Shown: positions 8,751 to 16,360, counted from the stretch's first letter. The stretch is DNA of 25,419 nt from a virus (IMGVR_UViG_3300031371_000014:1-25419); one strand, 5' to 3'. Notes: generated from the letters alone by a model not told the origin. A program made the numbers and translations.

Positions 8751-9206
8751 TTACACCTCTATATTCCAGTGTGCATAATTCATTTCTGATTCCAAAGTTT
8801 TAATATCTATTTTTATGTTTTCTATGTATTTAAATAATTCATCCATATCAATACATACAACAATTTTGTCTTTTTCATTCTTAGCAGCGGCAGCATCTAA
8901 CAAAGCCTCATAACTTTCTAGCTTCAAATTCATAGCATTTTTAATAGCTGTCGCATCCAACAAACTTAGTGTAGTATCGTTTACCTTAATCGAAGCTCTA
9001 GCCTTCGCCCGCTCAATAGTAACGGAAAACTGTTGATATTTTTTATATAACTCTTTTAATTCGTCCAATCTACCTTCAATTAAAGTTTTATTTGTTCTAA
9101 CTTCCGTTTTATCATGAACAGCCATGAAAACTAATATATATTTTTCAAGACTGGTTATAGACTCTTCAATGTAATCCTTTTCCCTAATTGCCTCTGCCAA
9201 AAGCAT
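8751..9206 (-). CDS. DIP1984-like helical protein
   Basis: This 151-residue protein is almost entirely helical. It resembles the DIP1984 (septicolysin-annotated) family of bacterial proteins: it starts MLLAEAIREKDYIEESI (family pattern 'MKLAEAL..R.dLq..i'), has a central LSLLDATAIKNAMNLK segment, and ends LESEMNYAHWNIEV (family pattern 'ELD..IQ..NW...L'). The biochemical function of that family is not established; the 'cytolysin' label is weak. A poly-G ribosome site (GGGGGG) precedes the ATG. The gene is second behind the promoter at 9565-9593. Confidence 0.6.
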   Translation of the reverse strand: MLLAEAIREKDYIEESITSLEKYILVFMAVHDKTEVRTNKTLIEGRLDELKELYKKYQQFSVTIERAKARASIKVNDTTLSLLDATAIKNAMNLKLESYEALLDAAAAKNEKDKIVVCIDMDELFKYIENIKIDIKTLESEMNYAHWNIEV

Positions 9207-9220
9207 AAATAACCCCCCTA

Positions 9221-9439
9221 TTATTCGGGCATTACTTCTTGCGCCTGAACACCTTTATCAGTTTCTACCAAAGTAAAAGTGACTCTTTGTCCGGGTCGGA
9301 GAGTTTTATATCCATCCATTTGAATATAGGAATAATGAACAAAATATTCATTATCACCATCCCCGTCCCTCAATACAAATCCGTAACCACGTTCCGCGTT
9401 AAACCATTTTACAACCCCATCTATTCTTTCATCCGACAT
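9221..9439 (-). CDS. Cold-shock protein (CspA family)
   Basis: This 72-residue protein is a single cold-shock domain, an OB-fold that binds single-stranded RNA or DNA and loosens RNA structure. It shows GVVKWFNAERGYGFV with the RNP1-type GYGFV, and YFVHYS in the place of RNP2 (usually VFVHFS). Length and motif spacing are those of normal bacterial Csp proteins. It is the first gene behind the promoter at 9565-9593 and has an approximately 110-base leader containing a perfect seven-pair hairpin, which may control its translation. Confidence 0.95.
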   Translation of the reverse strand: MSDERIDGVVKWFNAERGYGFVLRDGDGDNEYFVHYSYIQMDGYKTLRPGQRVTFTLVETDKGVQAQEVMPE

Positions 9440-9472
9440 AATACCAAAACCTCCATAATTATATTTAAATAG

Positions 9473-9493
9473 ACATGCCGATATATGGCATGT
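9473..9493 (-). promoter_or_regulatory. Hairpin in the cold-shock gene leader
   Basis: ACATGCC and GGCATGT form a perfect seven-base-pair inverted repeat separated by seven AT-rich bases. It lies about 35 bases upstream of the start codon of the cold-shock gene, inside the predicted transcript. There is no U-run directly after it, so it looks more like a leader structure than a terminator. A regulatory role is inference. Confidence 0.4.
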
Positions 9494-9564
9494 AATTTAC
9501 TTTCATTCGATCGATATATCCTTAATCCCTTTATCGATCACTCTATCAATACTTATCACTATAT

Positions 9565-9593
9565 ATTATAGAATACTTTATTGAATTTGCTAG
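9565..9593 (-). promoter_or_regulatory. Shared phage promoter, copy 1 (cold-shock operon)
   Basis: Read on the minus strand, CTAGCA (9593-9588), a 17-base spacer ending in TATTC, and TATAAT (9570-9565) form a sigma70-like promoter with an unusual -35 box. The same arrangement occurs at 12110-12138 and 18854-18882, always at the head of a leftward gene group. This copy drives the cold-shock gene and, presumably, the genes down to the head module. Confidence 0.7.
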
Positions 9594-9599
9594 ATATTA

Positions 9600-10595
9600 C
9601 TACAAAATAGCAGCCATTAAGCACCCATGAGCTACACAAGTCATCGGATCGGCAGCTCTACGAATTTCTTTTACTTGAAAAGGAAAACTCTTTTTTAATG
9701 ACTCTTCTTTAAATTTCTCTACAAAATTTTCCGCCAAAGTTAACCCCCCGGATACAATAATAGGGATAGGCTCTCTAAATGATGGGAGCTTGGTGCGCTC
9801 TAATTCATAAACTATATTGTCAAGTGCGTAATTCATAAGTACATTATAATAAACTATAAGAGCTTCTTGGATTTTAGTCCTAGCCGCTAATAGATCTAGC
9901 TCTGATTCTTCCTTTTCGATCTGAACTATAGACGCGTTTAGATCTAGAGCTTTGCCAACCGAACTATCTATCCAATCTCCACCTTTAGTCAAAGAAAACT
10001 GAACTATAGGATCTCCCTCATAACAAACCACAGAATTCACCATACCTGCACCAAAAGAAATACACATTCCGGTTAGGTTATCATCTAGTAATTCAGAAAA
10101 AGCTATAGCAAATCCTTCGTTCAATGGTTCTGGATTAAACCCCATTTCTCTTAAATAAGCTTTCATCATTTCGGTATGATAAAATATATCAAAATCACCA
10201 TCAATAGGTTCGGCTGGAATAGAAAAAATAAGTTTTTCATTATCCACCCCGTGGCCTATTAAACTTTGGATAATTAGTTTAATCATAGGCAATGAAGTTT
10301 TTTCTTTGGGAGATAGCACTCCTCGTCTCATAGGACGCCTAGCTTCCAAATTTCTTTCGTTAGCCATGTACAAAGCATCTTCTCCAACCACAATAAAATC
10401 ATTACTGTCTATGATAAAATTAGCCTTACGTCCTTCTAAGGACATTTTAATACTTTTATGATTAACTTCTGATTTAGGGGTTATTCTAAAAAAAGCGTCT
10501 CTTTGTCGTTTATACGCTGGGTGACCTTCCTCGTTCATCGTAGCCGAAACCAACATATTAGTTCCTATGTCTAATCCTACTCCTTTAATACTCAT
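9600..10595 (-). CDS. Actin-like ATPase (ParM/Alp-like)
   Basis: This 331-residue protein has the actin/Hsp70-fold signature motifs in order: phosphate-1 loop GLDIGTNM (residues 7-14), connect-1 region with EGFAIAFSEL, phosphate-2 loop SFGAGMVNSVV, and the adenosine loop PIIVSGGLTLAENF, followed by ADPMTCVAHGCLMAAIL at the C-terminus. Length fits prokaryotic plasmid-segregation actins and archaeal-type Alps. Filaments of such proteins segregate plasmids or position phage DNA in the cell. It lies 11 bases downstream of a coiled-coil gene that could be its partner. The promoter of the next operon begins at its 3' end. Confidence 0.85.
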   Translation of the reverse strand: MSIKGVGLDIGTNMLVSATMNEEGHPAYKRQRDAFFRITPKSEVNHKSIKMSLEGRKANFIIDSNDFIVVGEDALYMANERNLEARRPMRRGVLSPKEKTSLPMIKLIIQSLIGHGVDNEKLIFSIPAEPIDGDFDIFYHTEMMKAYLREMGFNPEPLNEGFAIAFSELLDDNLTGMCISFGAGMVNSVVCYEGDPIVQFSLTKGGDWIDSSVGKALDLNASIVQIEKEESELDLLAARTKIQEALIVYYNVLMNYALDNIVYELERTKLPSFREPIPIIVSGGLTLAENFVEKFKEESLKKSFPFQVKEIRRAADPMTCVAHGCLMAAIL

Positions 10596-10606
10596 AGTAA
10601 TCCTCC

Positions 10607-11488
10607 TTATAATTTTAATAGATTACGCAATTTAGCTAAATCAGAATTAATATCTCTATCTGATTTGGTTTTGGAAGACTTATCTTCTTTTATATCTATA
10701 TGCGAATCTAACGGGGTTCCTTTATTTGCTTCGATGGGGTCTATAAATATTTTATCTTCTAGGGAAGGCCTGTCCATATTACTACCAACCAAGGGTTTAA
10801 TAGATCCATCTGATATCTTATCATATAATTCATCTAACTTAGTTTTTAATTCATCTTTAGTCTTTAAACTAGTTTCCAACTCTGCTATACGAACTTTATT
10901 ATTCGTATCCATTTCAACCATAACATCTAATTTAGATTTGTATTCCGAAATTTCTTTTTCTTTAACAAATATAGTTTCTTTGTGCGCCGTTAATTCAGAT
11001 TTAAGTCTATTATACAGTTCTATTTTAGCCTCGTTATCAGCCTTTAATCTAGAGATAGATAAATCTTTTTCGTTAATCACTCGCTGAGCTTTTTCAGAAA
11101 TATCCGTAGATTGATTTACACTAGTTTTCAAACGGCTTATTTCTGAGTTTGCATTAATCAACTGATCCTGAAATGCGCCGGCCTTTTTTCTTTCCGCCTT
11201 TAACTGGTCATTCAGATTTTTTAACCCACTTTCAAATCGTTTTCGCTCAGACTCAGCTGTCGCGGCAACAGCTTCCTCTATCTTTTTTTTGACTTCCTCT
11301 AAGGGCAAGTATTGAGAAAGATCCACTTCTTGCTGAATAGGGACTTCCGCAGATAAAGACGGGCTTAAAATACGTTCTTTCAACTCCTGTTCCTTTCTGA
11401 TTCTTTGAGCTAATTGTTTATCTCTTGGTCCACCGCCACCTACCTGCTTTCCTTCTAATCTTTTTTTATTATACATGATTCTAGCCAT
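10607..11488 (-). CDS. Long coiled-coil protein
   Basis: This 293-residue protein has a basic, Gly-containing N-terminus (residues 1-35), then an extended charged helix from about residue 60 to 235 with heptad-like spacing, and a short conserved-looking C-terminal segment DLAKLRNLLKL. It lies between ClpP and the actin-like gene with tight spacing on both sides. It could be a filament adaptor for the actin-like protein, a ClpP substrate or adaptor, or a scaffold. The sequence does not decide between these. Confidence 0.65.
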   Translation of the reverse strand: MARIMYNKKRLEGKQVGGGGPRDKQLAQRIRKEQELKERILSPSLSAEVPIQQEVDLSQYLPLEEVKKKIEEAVAATAESERKRFESGLKNLNDQLKAERKKAGAFQDQLINANSEISRLKTSVNQSTDISEKAQRVINEKDLSISRLKADNEAKIELYNRLKSELTAHKETIFVKEKEISEYKSKLDVMVEMDTNNKVRIAELETSLKTKDELKTKLDELYDKISDGSIKPLVGSNMDRPSLEDKIFIDPIEANKGTPLDSHIDIKEDKSSKTKSDRDINSDLAKLRNLLKL

Positions 11489-11489
11489 A

Positions 11490-12071
11490 TTATTCCCTCA
11501 CATCTAAAACCTGATCAATAATACCATAGTCCCGGGCTTCTTCTGCGCCCATATAGTAATCTCTATCAATATCCCGCTTAATTCTTTTGACAGATTTTTT
11601 GGTAATCCTAGACAACTCTGATATTATTTTATCGTTTAGAACTGTAGATTCTTTAATAGATATTTTCATATCTTCTATATGACCACCAGCCCCCGCAGAA
11701 ACTTGATGCAACATAACTCTACTATTTTTTAAAGCATATCTTTTACCCTTCGTACCACTAGCCAAAATAAAAGCAGCCGCACTAGCAGCATGACCTACAC
11801 AAACAGTACTTACATCCGATTTGATATAATTCATAGTATCAAATATAGCTAATAATGCTGTTACATAGCCACCGGGACTGTTAATATACATAGTTATATC
11901 TTTGCTAGGGTCGTCCGCTTCTAAAAATAAAAGCTGCGCTACTGTTGAATTAGCCATCGCTCCATCAAATTCCTGGCCTATAAAAATAATTCTATCCCTT
12001 AAAAGTCTAGAATATAAATCATATACTCTTTCCTCATTTCCTGATCCCTCTATAACATAAGGCACACCCAT
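11490..12071 (-). CDS. clpP: ClpP-like serine protease
   Basis: This 193-residue protein is a full-length ClpP homologue. The catalytic triad is intact: S97 in VGHAASAAAF, H122 in RVMLHQ and D171 in RDIDRDYYMGAEEA, at positions that match the usual ClpP numbering. The oxyanion strand INSPGGYV and the C-terminal EEARDYGIID are also typical. ClpP forms a double heptameric chamber and depends on Clp ATPases, which are not in this window, so it may use a host ATPase or act alone. It is the first gene behind the promoter at 12110-12138, with a GGAGG site. A head protease role is less likely because a separate candidate lies at the left end. Confidence 0.93.
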   Translation of the reverse strand: MGVPYVIEGSGNEERVYDLYSRLLRDRIIFIGQEFDGAMANSTVAQLLFLEADDPSKDITMYINSPGGYVTALLAIFDTMNYIKSDVSTVCVGHAASAAAFILASGTKGKRYALKNSRVMLHQVSAGAGGHIEDMKISIKESTVLNDKIISELSRITKKSVKRIKRDIDRDYYMGAEEARDYGIIDQVLDVRE

Positions 12072-12109
12072 AAAGTAATTCCTCCATAATTCTAAAATTA
12101 TATACTCTT

Positions 12110-12138
12110 ATTATAGAATATAATGTCAATTTTGCTAG
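12110..12138 (-). promoter_or_regulatory. Shared phage promoter, copy 2 (ClpP operon)
   Basis: On the minus strand: CTAGCA (12138-12133), 17 bases with TATTC at the end, and TATAAT (12115-12110). The element sits in the 88-base gap between the PanC-like gene and clpP, and would start RNA about 30 bases before the clpP start. It matches copies 1 and 3 in both boxes and in spacing. Confidence 0.7.
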
Positions 12139-12159
12139 ATAACTAAATTTATTGATTCT

Positions 12160-12795
12160 TTAATCAATCGCATAGTTATACGGGTTAAATGGTATAGGTT
12201 CTACTTTATTAATAATATCTTCATGAGTAAATCCAGGAAATTCAGATTTAATACCGTAACTATTAAGAACGTGATGACACACCAAATTATACCCCAACTG
12301 CCATGGACAAAGAACATTATAATCTACTTTTTCTTTATATGAAACACTGACATAACCAATACTAGAATAGCATCCTTTAATGTATTGTACAGCATCTATA
12401 TACTCAATATAAGGGCAAAGAGGCGCAATCGAGTATACTATCTCTTTAGCTTCTTTAACATACTGCATAACAGGTTCTTTGGGTATAAATAAATAATCTA
12501 CAGTCCCATTTCTTTCTTTAATAACTGTGTCTATACCATCAAAATATCTTTTACCATAAATGCTAGACACAAAATTAGGATCCATATCTACCCAAGTTTG
12601 GTAGTCTAATAAAAATACTAAAGCTGTAACGTCTACATTTTTATTAAGCTGCTTTACCCTATCTTCATAGCTGATATGGTATCTAAATAATCTATTGTTT
12701 TCACTGAGCAATCCAAATGTTTTACCTTCATCGTGGGTTTTTTTAATCACAGATTCCCACTCATCAAACGATGAAAGAATTATAGATGATTTCAT
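12160..12795 (-). CDS. Diverged PanC-like nucleotidyltransferase-fold protein
   Basis: This 211-residue protein resembles the N-terminal Rossmann domain of pantothenate synthetase (PanC), but only in outline. GKTFGLLSENNRLFRYHISY aligns with the start that in PanC contains the HxGH site, VTALVFLLDYQTW with the 'vvsiFVNP.QF' strand, and GTVDYLFIPKEPVM with 'GVD.vFaPs...M'. The HxGH motif itself is missing, replaced by RYHI, so ordinary adenylyl transfer is doubtful. It follows a second PanC-like gene and closes the radical SAM cluster. It may be a pseudoenzyme subunit, or bind a nucleotide or carboxylate. The assignment is by eye and needs a profile search. Confidence 0.45.
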   Translation of the reverse strand: MKSSIILSSFDEWESVIKKTHDEGKTFGLLSENNRLFRYHISYEDRVKQLNKNVDVTALVFLLDYQTWVDMDPNFVSSIYGKRYFDGIDTVIKERNGTVDYLFIPKEPVMQYVKEAKEIVYSIAPLCPYIEYIDAVQYIKGCYSSIGYVSVSYKEKVDYNVLCPWQLGYNLVCHHVLNSYGIKSEFPGFTHEDIINKVEPIPFNPYNYAID

Positions 12796-12813
12796 ACTCC
12801 TTTTTATTCCTCC

Positions 12814-13731
12814 TTAAGTAACTGTTACATAAAATGAATAAACATAACGCCCTTCTACAGCAGGAATTCCCGCAGAAAAAGTAGAATCTAGATGAAGTAC
12901 TAATTCAATAAAAGCATAACCAGATTCCACATATGGCTGATTATAATAAACGTTGGTTTTAATTGTATAAAATTCCCCAGCTACGTCGAGCGCGTCTATA
13001 TCGCTCTTCACATTATTTTGAAATGTAGTAATATCAGTAGAAATAAGCGATTTATGTGTAGAGATGATATTTGGTATTTGAGATATGAACTGCGCTTTTG
13101 CTAAAGTATGCTCTGTATTAGTAACATACCCATATGGAATTAAGGTTTCTGGATTTAGTAAAGATGGTGTTAAAATATATTCATAATACCCCTCTAATTC
13201 AATATAATATTTATGATATAATCTACCAGTACCATCTTTCCAAGAACCTACTCTAGAATCTCGTCTTTCTAAATTTAGATCCTGTCTGATCTTATCTAAT
13301 ATCATCATGACATGTAATAGTGTCGTATCCCAACCATCATCAAGTACAAAACCATGATCAGTGCAATAAGTAGAAGCCCAACTTTTCAGTGCATTAATAT
13401 CATACCCATCAAACCACGAGGCCATCTCTCCCGGATCTGGCCAAAAAACAATGTCCACATCATTATTGGCGGCCCATGCTAAACAAGCTTCCTTGTTAGA
13501 TGTTCCAAACGTTAAATTTAATTCAGGAAATAAAAGGTCGGCAAGTTCTTCATCGTCGGTAAAACCTATTAGTATTTTATCTGAAGCAGCCTTAGCAGCA
13601 TTGATACACGATATGTGACCAGGATGAAAAGCGTCAAAAGACGCTTTACGCTGCATACCCATATAAGATATAGTATAGGGATAAGAACTACCGTATGATT
13701 GTAATCCACTAGTAGTTGTAATAACTTCCAT
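12814..13731 (-). CDS. PanC-like HxGH nucleotidyltransferase, with extra C-terminal domain
   Basis: This 305-residue protein contains a clear HxGH motif in FDAFHPGHISCINAAKAA (near residue 34), then the strand KILIGFTDDEEL and AANNDVDIVFWPDPGEM, the last closely resembling 'aGVDlvFaPs..EMY' of pantothenate synthetases. HxGH enzymes transfer a nucleotidyl group to, or activate, a small substrate. The C-terminal 110 residues are beta-rich and end in VYSFYVTVT; they are not part of PanC and look like a virion-protein-type domain. It starts two bases after helper B and is therefore likely co-translated with the radical SAM pair. Substrate unknown. Confidence 0.55.
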   Translation of the reverse strand: MEVITTTSGLQSYGSSYPYTISYMGMQRKASFDAFHPGHISCINAAKAASDKILIGFTDDEELADLLFPELNLTFGTSNKEACLAWAANNDVDIVFWPDPGEMASWFDGYDINALKSWASTYCTDHGFVLDDGWDTTLLHVMMILDKIRQDLNLERRDSRVGSWKDGTGRLYHKYYIELEGYYEYILTPSLLNPETLIPYGYVTNTEHTLAKAQFISQIPNIISTHKSLISTDITTFQNNVKSDIDALDVAGEFYTIKTNVYYNQPYVESGYAFIELVLHLDSTFSAGIPAVEGRYVYSFYVTVT

Positions 13732-13733
13732 GT

Positions 13734-14255
13734 TTATGCCTCCTGAACAAAATTATCATCTTCTACTGATTCTTCTTCGTCATTAGTATTCAATAATGTA
13801 TCTAAATAAGCCTTACTAATACTAAATGCTGGCGGCATCCAATTTCTCATATCCATATAATGTTGGTGTACATCTCGCATTATCTGTGCAGCACTCGCGG
13901 ATTCATTATATAATTTCAAAATTGTGCCGTCTAAAAGACATAATAATTCTATATTTTTATCTTTCGAAATATTTTTATTCCAATTATAAACTATATTACT
14001 ATATGCTTCAATAAATTTTCTAAAGAAAGGGGTTAAGCCAGAATTTAATATTTTATCATTAACTAATAACATAGCTGAATTAACTAATATATTAGTTATG
14101 TTTTCTTCAAGCTCGCTTTCATTTTCAAGTAAATTTATGTGATACATCATCATATAAAAACAATTTTTTAAAATATCCGTTTCCGCGGCGCTAAAAATTG
14201 TGTTATCTGATTTAAAAAAAACTTCAATGGTTTTCCTTGCCTCATTTATATCCAT
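13734..14255 (-). CDS. Helper protein B, paralogue of helper A (unknown family)
   Basis: This 173-residue, mostly helical protein shares its plan with the product of 16920-17408. Both have a HI..LEN segment near residues 39-45, a YNWN segment at mid-length, and NW[ML]PPAF..S near the C-terminus followed by a Tyr/Leu-rich helix. Here the end is acidic (EEESVEDDNFVQEA). The gene overlaps the stop of radical SAM B by one base (TAATG), and helper A likewise directly follows radical SAM A. The two-fold pairing suggests a dedicated partner, for instance a substrate-binding or docking subunit. No known family is recognised, and no RRE-type winged-helix signature was discerned. Confidence 0.65.
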   Translation of the reverse strand: MDINEARKTIEVFFKSDNTIFSAAETDILKNCFYMMMYHINLLENESELEENITNILVNSAMLLVNDKILNSGLTPFFRKFIEAYSNIVYNWNKNISKDKNIELLCLLDGTILKLYNESASAAQIMRDVHQHYMDMRNWMPPAFSISKAYLDTLLNTNDEEESVEDDNFVQEA

Positions 14256-15574
14256 TACCTATCTCCTTTAAAATATCTTTTATATATCCGCATAGAGTCT
14301 TTTTTATTTGTAAAATTATAAAAAGGTTGAAATAATCCCAGTGCGTCTATTTCATCTAGTATTGCCGCAATTTTAGCATGCTCCAACGCACAAACAGTTG
14401 GTATAGGAATAAAAGGGTCCCCATTTACTTCATACATTGAACCTAAACACTGGCCACCACAAAAATCTTTTATAGTGCAGTTTTCGCACCATGGTAAATT
14501 TTTTATATTTGTTGAATACATAGCTATCATCATATCACAATTCAATGCTTCTATACCAGATATTTCATCATCATCTACAGTAAATTTAAATAAATGCTGA
14601 CCAGTATAAGCATTTCGATGACAAAGTGTGGTGGTTAAATCACCTAGTCTAAGCTGCATAGCTGATTGAATTGAACACCCTATTCCCCGGCCCATTTCAC
14701 CAAACATACTAAATATATTAAAAACTTTATTTTCAAATACAAATTCAGGAAATTTATCCGGGGGAACGTTTGCCATATTATATGACCAATTAACTACAAA
14801 TCTTATAAAGTTATAATATGCTTGTATCTGTAGTTTTGTCCATTCTACATTTCTAACTTCCAATAAATACATAGATAACCATGGAATATCATATTTTTTA
14901 AAATTTTCTTGAAACCATAAAAAATTATCTTTCCAGCGCTCAATATTATTACTATAAATCATTGGGTGAAACGCAATACAGTGTTTTTTAGCGAACTTAA
15001 AAACGTCATCATAATATTCTTCTGTTCTAACATTTTTATCATCACGAAAGGGCCTATTAACATCAGCATATTTACCATCAACTGAAGCACTCAAACCAAC
15101 CCATATATTATGATCTTTTCCTTTGAGTAAAAGCTCTTCCACTTTGTTAGTCTTGGCGCCATCTAAAATAAAACTAAAATTAGTAGGTATAACTATTGTG
15201 CCTTCAACATTTTCAGATATATGCCAATCTACCAACCTATCTACAACTTCAAATCCTAACTTTGAAGCAAAAAGTTCCCCTGAAAAAACATCAAATTTAG
15301 GATAATACTTATTTTTAGATAGCCATCTTAACAAAATATCTAAATTCTTCATAACTAAATCCGGTTTAGATAATTTAGCCGGATATAAATCCTTACTATG
15401 TTTAGTATAATAACAATATGTACAATTCAAATCACACGCAGCACTCACCTGTAATTCTAATGCGTTATAATTTCCATACTTATAACTATCTAACTCATGT
15501 CTTTTATCTTTCCATGCAGCAAAAAAAGTTCTATCTAATATGTTTTTAACTAATTCATTATTTTCATTATTCAT
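14255..15574 (-). CDS. Radical SAM/SPASM enzyme B
   Basis: This 439-residue protein has the radical SAM cluster motif C47-x3-C51-x2-C54 (CDLNCTYC), a FSGELF segment in the place of the SAM-binding GGEP strand, and a C-terminal SPASM domain: a Cys pair around residues 298-316 (GCSIQS to TLCHRN) and then CENCTIKDFCGGQC (CX2CX5CX3C) followed by a final Cys in PTVC. SPASM enzymes usually modify peptides or proteins by hydrogen abstraction, as in anaerobic sulfatase maturation or RiPP crosslinking. Its start overlaps the chaperone-fragment gene by eight bases, and its stop overlaps helper B. Likely substrates are the adjacent tetrapeptide-repeat proteins; this is inference from the locus. Confidence 0.9.
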   Translation of the reverse strand: MNNENNELVKNILDRTFFAAWKDKRHELDSYKYGNYNALELQVSAACDLNCTYCYYTKHSKDLYPAKLSKPDLVMKNLDILLRWLSKNKYYPKFDVFSGELFASKLGFEVVDRLVDWHISENVEGTIVIPTNFSFILDGAKTNKVEELLLKGKDHNIWVGLSASVDGKYADVNRPFRDDKNVRTEEYYDDVFKFAKKHCIAFHPMIYSNNIERWKDNFLWFQENFKKYDIPWLSMYLLEVRNVEWTKLQIQAYYNFIRFVVNWSYNMANVPPDKFPEFVFENKVFNIFSMFGEMGRGIGCSIQSAMQLRLGDLTTTLCHRNAYTGQHLFKFTVDDDEISGIEALNCDMMIAMYSTNIKNLPWCENCTIKDFCGGQCLGSMYEVNGDPFIPIPTVCALEHAKIAAILDEIDALGLFQPFYNFTNKKDSMRIYKRYFKGDR

Positions 15575-15824
15575 CAGAAATCCTCTCTAATTTATTAATT
15601 CTTTGATCCAATTCTTGAATAGCTTTTATAATTGGAGCTATAAATTCAATATAATTCACTCTATAATAACCATCAGCACCTTTAAATACAATAGCAAAAT
15701 CATGTTCATCTAAAACGTCATTGATTTCCTGAGCCATTAAACCAAAATGCTTTTTATTATCAGTGTTTCTAAATTTAAATACAGCCGGTTTTAATTTTCT
15801 TATTAAATCTAATCCATAATGCAT
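15567..15824 (-). CDS. Detached C-terminal part of a Peptidase_S74 (intramolecular chaperone) domain
   Basis: This 85-residue protein reads as most of an S74 domain: GLDLIRKLKPAVFKFR, then HFGLMAQEI (family 'GliAQEv'), then YYRVNYIEFIAPIIKAIQELDQRI, the usual C-terminal helix. The usual opening, SD.RLKK.I, is absent here but is found at the end of the second repeat protein (185 aa) and, after a stop, downstream of the first. S74 domains trimerise and fold phage fibres and then cut themselves off. This piece has its own strong site (AAGGGGGG) and ATG, so it looks like a separate polypeptide that might act in trans. Confidence 0.75.
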   Translation of the reverse strand: MHYGLDLIRKLKPAVFKFRNTDNKKHFGLMAQEINDVLDEHDFAIVFKGADGYYRVNYIEFIAPIIKAIQELDQRINKLERISDE

Positions 15825-15838
15825 AATGACCCCCCTTA

Positions 15839-15871
15839 AAGATACTCTATATCTTTTTTCAACCTAATATC
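15839..15871 (-). pseudogene. Orphan S74 opening segment after the stop of the first repeat gene
   Basis: Directly after the TAA of the 155-residue repeat gene, in the same frame, eleven codons read DIRLKKDIEYL before a second TAA (15836-15838). This is the opening of an S74 domain, and matches the end of the neighbouring repeat protein, DIRLKKDIVYI. It is either expressed by stop readthrough or a remnant cut off by the earlier stop. Confidence 0.6.
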
Positions 15872-16339
15872 TTACCCTTTTGATGTGTAGTAAGCACCAT
15901 TTACAGGACTGTTGTAGGTAGTATAGTTTGGATTATGCACAGCACTATTCAAAGTAGAATCTAATCCAACATATTGTGTTGAATAAATAGTAGTATTTTT
16001 ACCACTATTAACAGTCGAATACGCAGTAGCATCTACGGTAGCCTTGTTAGAACTATATACAGTAGAATCTACTGTAGAATACACTGTACCGTTAACGCCG
16101 CTATTATATGGGTTATTATAACTAGACTGAACAGCACTATCCACACCACTATCATAACTATTATTTTGAGAACTATCAGCAGCGGCATCATTACTACTAT
16201 ATACTGAAGCATTATCAGCACTGTTAGCTAAATTATCTGCAAGCCAATCAGTATTATTTCTTAATTCATCTATTTGTATATCGGTAGCCCATTCTATTTT
16301 GTCACCAGTAGAAGGTAATGTACTCCAACTAAAAGCCAT
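15872..16339 (-). CDS. Tetrapeptide-repeat fibre-like protein 1
   Basis: This 155-residue protein has a head of 37 residues (MAFSWSTLPS... IDELRNNTDWLADNL) and then 29 consecutive tetrapeptides up to residue 153. Position 2 of the unit is Asn 11, Tyr 8, Asp 7 times, with one each of Gln, His and Lys; position 4 is always small (Ser, Thr, Ala, Gly or Pro). Examples are VYST, VDST, AYST and YNSG. Position 1 is often Val. Such regularity implies a repeating fold such as a thin beta-solenoid, or evenly spaced modification sites. The head resembles that of protein 2 and is likely an attachment domain. The gene lies between protein 2 and the detached chaperone fragment, between two radical SAM enzymes. 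Confidence 0.8.
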   Translation of the reverse strand: MAFSWSTLPSTGDKIEWATDIQIDELRNNTDWLADNLANSADNASVYSSNDAAADSSQNNSYDSGVDSAVQSSYNNPYNSGVNGTVYSTVDSTVYSSNKATVDATAYSTVNSGKNTTIYSTQYVGLDSTLNSAVHNPNYTTYNSPVNGAYYTSKG

Positions 16340-16360
16340 TTTATGACCCTCCTATTATTT

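Noticed and set aside
9473-9493. Rho-independent terminator
   Set aside because: The stem is AT-rich in its loop and not followed by a run of U on the transcribed strand, and it lies between a promoter and its first gene.
11490-12071. ClpP-like gene as the main prohead protease
   Set aside because: It matches housekeeping ClpP in length and triad positions, is far from the head genes, and a separate protease candidate lies right after the portal.
15836-15874. Alternative genetic code (TAA read as sense) at the end of repeat protein 1
   Set aside because: After eleven codons a second TAA follows and the chaperone fragment is in another frame with its own ribosome site; all other genes end normally at TAA, TAG or TGA.
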